NCBI GenBank assembly: GCA_001931875.2
Contig: MSJH02000300.1
Location: 1-21,280, forward strand
Direction: 5' to 3'
DNA length: 21,280 nucleotides
Source of the DNA: Byssochlamys sp. IMV 00236
Lineage: Eukaryota > Ascomycota > Eurotiomycetes > Eurotiales > Thermoascaceae
Part shown: in pieces, positions 18,892-21,280 of the stretch
How positions within the stretch are numbered: position 1 is the stretch's first letter
How the letters are laid out: each line of letters begins with the position of its first letter
Made by a program: the position numbers and the translations under genes
Notes under the pieces: generated by a model
Told to the model about the DNA's origin: nothing
Seen by the model: only the letters and a program-made list of their open reading frames with translations
Database searches by the model: none

Positions 18892-19723
18892 ATGTTCGCA
18901 GTTGACTCTTCACTTTTCTGTATTGTGTGAGATACAAGGTAGAAAATATTTAGTATGTCTTATTTTAACTTTTGACTTACTCTGATGAAAGAATATGGCG
19001 TCTTTTGAAGGGTGAAGTAAATGGATTATGTGACGCGTCCCCAAGCAGCTGGCCAAATGGCTTGTCAAACGATGGAAGCTGGAGGGAAACTGAAAGACGG
19101 CGAGAGATGGTGACCGATCCAGAGGTAAACAGGTGTATCTCCTCAAAAGCCAGTACAGAGGTATGTATTATAATTTGTGGAGGCTCTCAAAGTGTTGAGT
19201 TCTATTGCAGCTTTGTTTTCAAACTGAAAGCTCTAAAGTAATTAGATTTCCATTTGTCTTCTAACAATGATTTTAATTTAGAAAATGCTATCGATAAAGT
19301 AAATAGCATCAACCCATACAGGGCATTTGCCCATGTTGAAGCTGAGAAGTGAATGATCGTGGGTTATGCAGGAAAGTCTGTTTCTAAGGAGGATGATAAC
19401 ACAAGAGAGAAGCTGTTGGCCACAATGACCACAAAGCTTAAGGCGAAGCTGCTTTGTCGCAAAGTATTTGTTTCTCCGTTTTCGAGTGCAGAGGCAGAGT
19501 TTGACAAAAGGGACAAGAGCATGAAGTCTTCCAAGTTCGTGGAGTCACTTAAATGTGATGGAACAACACAAGGTAACAAAATTATCAATATATTTTTCCA
19601 TGAAATATATTAACCAGCTTTATATAAGACTTGTTATTGTTCTTAGCCTCGAAGACAAGGTTGGCGCGATTAGTCGCAATCAACTATGCTGGCCTAAGCA
19701 CCAATGTTGAAGATGTGAGATAA
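18892..19723 (+). pseudogene. Decayed multi-exon gene, family not recognised
   Basis: A gene-like layout remains: TATA, ATG 18892, then exons about 18892-18938, 18992-19160, 19211-19572 and 19647-19723 with GT-AG introns. Exon 1 has an in-frame TGA (18928-18930). The frame changes between 19237 and 19284. A second TGA (19350-19352) sits between PYRAFAHVEAEK and MIVGYAGKSVSKEDD. The final junction is clean and in frame (GTTQ|ASKTRLARLVAINYAG) and stops at 19721. The peptide is Lys/Glu-rich, without a domain I can name. Around 19021-19110 another frame (MDYVTRPQAAGQMACQTMEA) is equally protein-like, so a further shift is possible. Lesions on this scale mean loss of function unless the assembly is poor. 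A multicopy or transposon-linked family is a guess from context. Confidence 0.5.
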
Positions 19724-20027
19724 CTTGTGAGGTAAAATAAATGAATAAGTTTATCTTAATCGAATCTTGTTATTTATCATTCATCTTTTCCTATAGCAAA
19801 TACTGTCTTATAAGTTTATAATAAAAAATATCACATCTTTTATCCTCCTATAAACAATATTTATATTTCTTAAGCTAAACGCACTACGCTGTTTCACCGC
19901 AGCTATGTTTATGTAATCTACAAATGTAATTGGCTGGCAACTTTTATTCTTGTGTTTGAAGATAAATTCCTTTTTTATGCCATGGATCTCTTGCTTTTAT
20001 CTTTTCGTAAATAATTACAGAGAGACC
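19724..20027. other. AT-rich spacer between two decayed genes
   Basis: No supported gene. The right end (TTCGTAAATAATTACAG) looks like a splice acceptor leading into the next decayed exon. Confidence 0.4.
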
Positions 20028-20511
20028 CTTGTATTCTTATATCTTCAAGATAAAACTATTTGTTTGAAAACACCCCATTATTCCAGTAGCACAAAGTCAT
20101 CAACAACGTCCAGTCTTTTGGTATATAAATTGTACAATGTCGACAAAGAAGAAATACAACGAATGTACGAAAAACTTGACAAGAGTAAAAGGTAAAAGTT
20201 TTCATCAAGCAGATACGTTGAAGAAGTGATGCAAGAATCCGCTCAAAGTTTGGATTATGAGCAGTTAGAAATTAGAAACTATATCTTCTATTAAATATAT
20301 TGAATAACGCTATTTTTTTAGCCCATCATGTTCAATGATCCTTCAGATTGATGATGATCATTGGCTTGATTTCTTTACAACTGAAGAGCTGAATGAGATC
20401 AAAGCAGCCACCGAAAACAATGTTGTCACACGATTGCCAGATAATATGAAGAATTTCTTGAACACGATTCCAAGGACAGCAAACATAAAAGAAATTATCT
20501 GTTGTGCCTAA
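20028..20511 (+). pseudogene. Decayed two-exon gene fragment, family not certain
   Basis: Exon 1 runs from about 20028 to 20263, and exon 2 from 20322 to 20511, with a 58-nt GTTAGA...TTTTTAG intron (phase 2). The reading includes KLYNVDKEEIQRMYEKLDKS, an in-frame TAA (20193-20195), then KFSSSRYVEEVMQESAQSLD. Across the junction it reads YEHPSCSMILQIDDDHWLDF, ending near FLNTIPRTANIKEI. The continuity across the TAA and the splice shows an ancestral gene broken by one nonsense change. The block RYVEEVM...LDYEHPS resembles what I recall of a large family of uncharacterised Mucoromycota proteins, but I cannot confirm that. No start codon is evident, and sequence beyond 20511 is not clearly continuous. 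Confidence 0.5.
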
Positions 20512-20841
20512 GTCAATACTTGTTGGCTCTACTTCAATTTCCAAAGTGGCTACAGGATTTCGTTGGCGCGCTTTATCTTCCTTTATGTATATGATTAAAA
20601 ATAAAATTCACTTATTTCTTCATATCTTTCCTAACCACGCTGTCATGGATAAAATATGGGTGATATCATTAATGCTGTCCCAATCGAACAACAACATATG
20701 CACTCTCAAAAACAAGAAGATTAAATTATCAGAGAATCCAATAAACGCTTCAAGATTGACAGACAACAACGAGAGGATGAAAGTACAGCCAGCAACGACT
20801 TGCCGCTGACCGTCGATGGGGAACTGGAGAGCTCTCAGTAG
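20512..20841. other. Spacer between decayed gene and minisatellite
   Basis: A 101-codon plus-strand frame (20504-20809) is open but has low-quality composition and no ATG start. It may include further remnants of the preceding gene. No independent feature is supported. Confidence 0.35.
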
Positions 20842-21280
20842 TAGAGGCCACTTCCTTCAATAGTAGAGGCCACTTCTAGTGGTAGAGGCCACTTTCAATA
20901 GTAGAGGCCACTTTCAGCAGTAGTAGAGGCCACTTTGAGTAGTAGAGGCCACTTTCAATAGTAGAGGCCACTTTCAATAGTAGTAGAGGCCAATTTTAAT
21001 GGTAGAGGCCACTTTCAGTAGTAGAGGCCACTTTGAGTAGTAGAGGCCACTTTCAGTAGTAGAGGCCACTTTCAATAGTAGAGGCCACTTTTAATGGTAG
21101 AGGCCACTTTCAGTAGTAGAGGCCACTTTCAGTAGTAGAGGCCACTTTCAGTAGTAGAGGCCACTTTGAGTAGTAGAGGCCACTTTCAATAGTAGTAGAG
21201 GCCAATTTTAATGGTAGAGGCCACTTTCAATAGTAGAGGCCACTTTCAGTAGTAGAGACCACTTTCAGTGGTAGAGGCCA
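20842..21280. repeat. 19-bp minisatellite, 23 copies, open at the right edge
   Basis: The unit is TAGAGGCCACTTTCAGTAG, with variants in the last six bases (CAATAG, GAGTAG, TAATGG) and a CAATTT form at 20984 and 21196. I count 23 unit starts, from 20842 to 21272. Spacing is 19 bp except for four intervals of 22 bp, each caused by extra bases between cores, mostly one added TAG. One unit (21253) has GAGACC instead of GAGGCC. The period is not a multiple of three, so the array does not encode a repeat protein. It continues beyond the window. Confidence 0.97.

Noticed and set aside
18928..19352. TGA recoding (readthrough or selenocysteine) in the decayed gene
   Set aside because: The frame also shifts between 19237 and 19284, and the neighbour is broken by TAA. 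Decay explains all lesions; no stem-loop supporting recoding was seen.
20842..21280. CRISPR array
   Set aside because: Units are contiguous at 19 bp with near-identical tails and no unique spacers; the DNA is eukaryotic. It is a minisatellite.

Overview
The window looks like nuclear DNA of a fungus in the Mucoromycota, most likely Mucorales. It is AT-rich, and its genes are cut by many 44-73 nt introns with GT(G/A)-AG ends and CTAA(C/T)-type branch sites. Gene starts often follow pyrimidine- or A-rich leaders, and poly(A) signals sit close to stops. I infer the lineage from gene style and protein character; no search was run.

Left part (1-6320): a plus-strand alpha-arrestin with C-terminal PY motifs (123-1919), a homeodomain transcription factor with a conserved-looking C-terminal domain (2418-3933), a 93-residue single-pass membrane protein ending in a KKXX motif (4845-5178), and a minus-strand cyclophilin A (6320-5720).

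Middle (6560-8937): a T37 tract, the 3' exons of an unrecognised minus-strand gene with a probable one-base frameshift, and an imperfect 41-bp inverted repeat beside it. No other gene could be supported.

Core (8938-16170): an eight-exon HDHD2-like HAD phosphatase lies 80 bp upstream of a nine-exon dynactin p150Glued gene, which contains one GC-AG intron. Dynactin converges tail-to-tail on the minus-strand small subunit of arginine-specific carbamoyl-phosphate synthase. The 5' leader of that synthase gene carries a short upstream ORF. Once a 51-nt intron is removed, it encodes a 25-residue peptide whose core (DYICDQIWK) matches the fungal arginine attenuator peptide (AAP). I regard this as the main discovery of the window: the intron splits the peptide just before its conserved Ile-Trp.

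Right part (16171-21280): about 1.4 kb without a supported gene, then a secreted PL14-type polysaccharide lyase (17558-18618) that keeps the expected active-site residues. After it come two decayed, once intron-containing genes with in-frame stops (18892-19723 and 20028-20511). The window ends in a 19-bp minisatellite with 23 copies that runs off the edge. This end looks like repeat-rich, relaxed-constraint DNA.

The genes are mostly independent housekeeping functions. The one clear regulatory pairing is the upstream peptide with its downstream arginine-biosynthesis enzyme.
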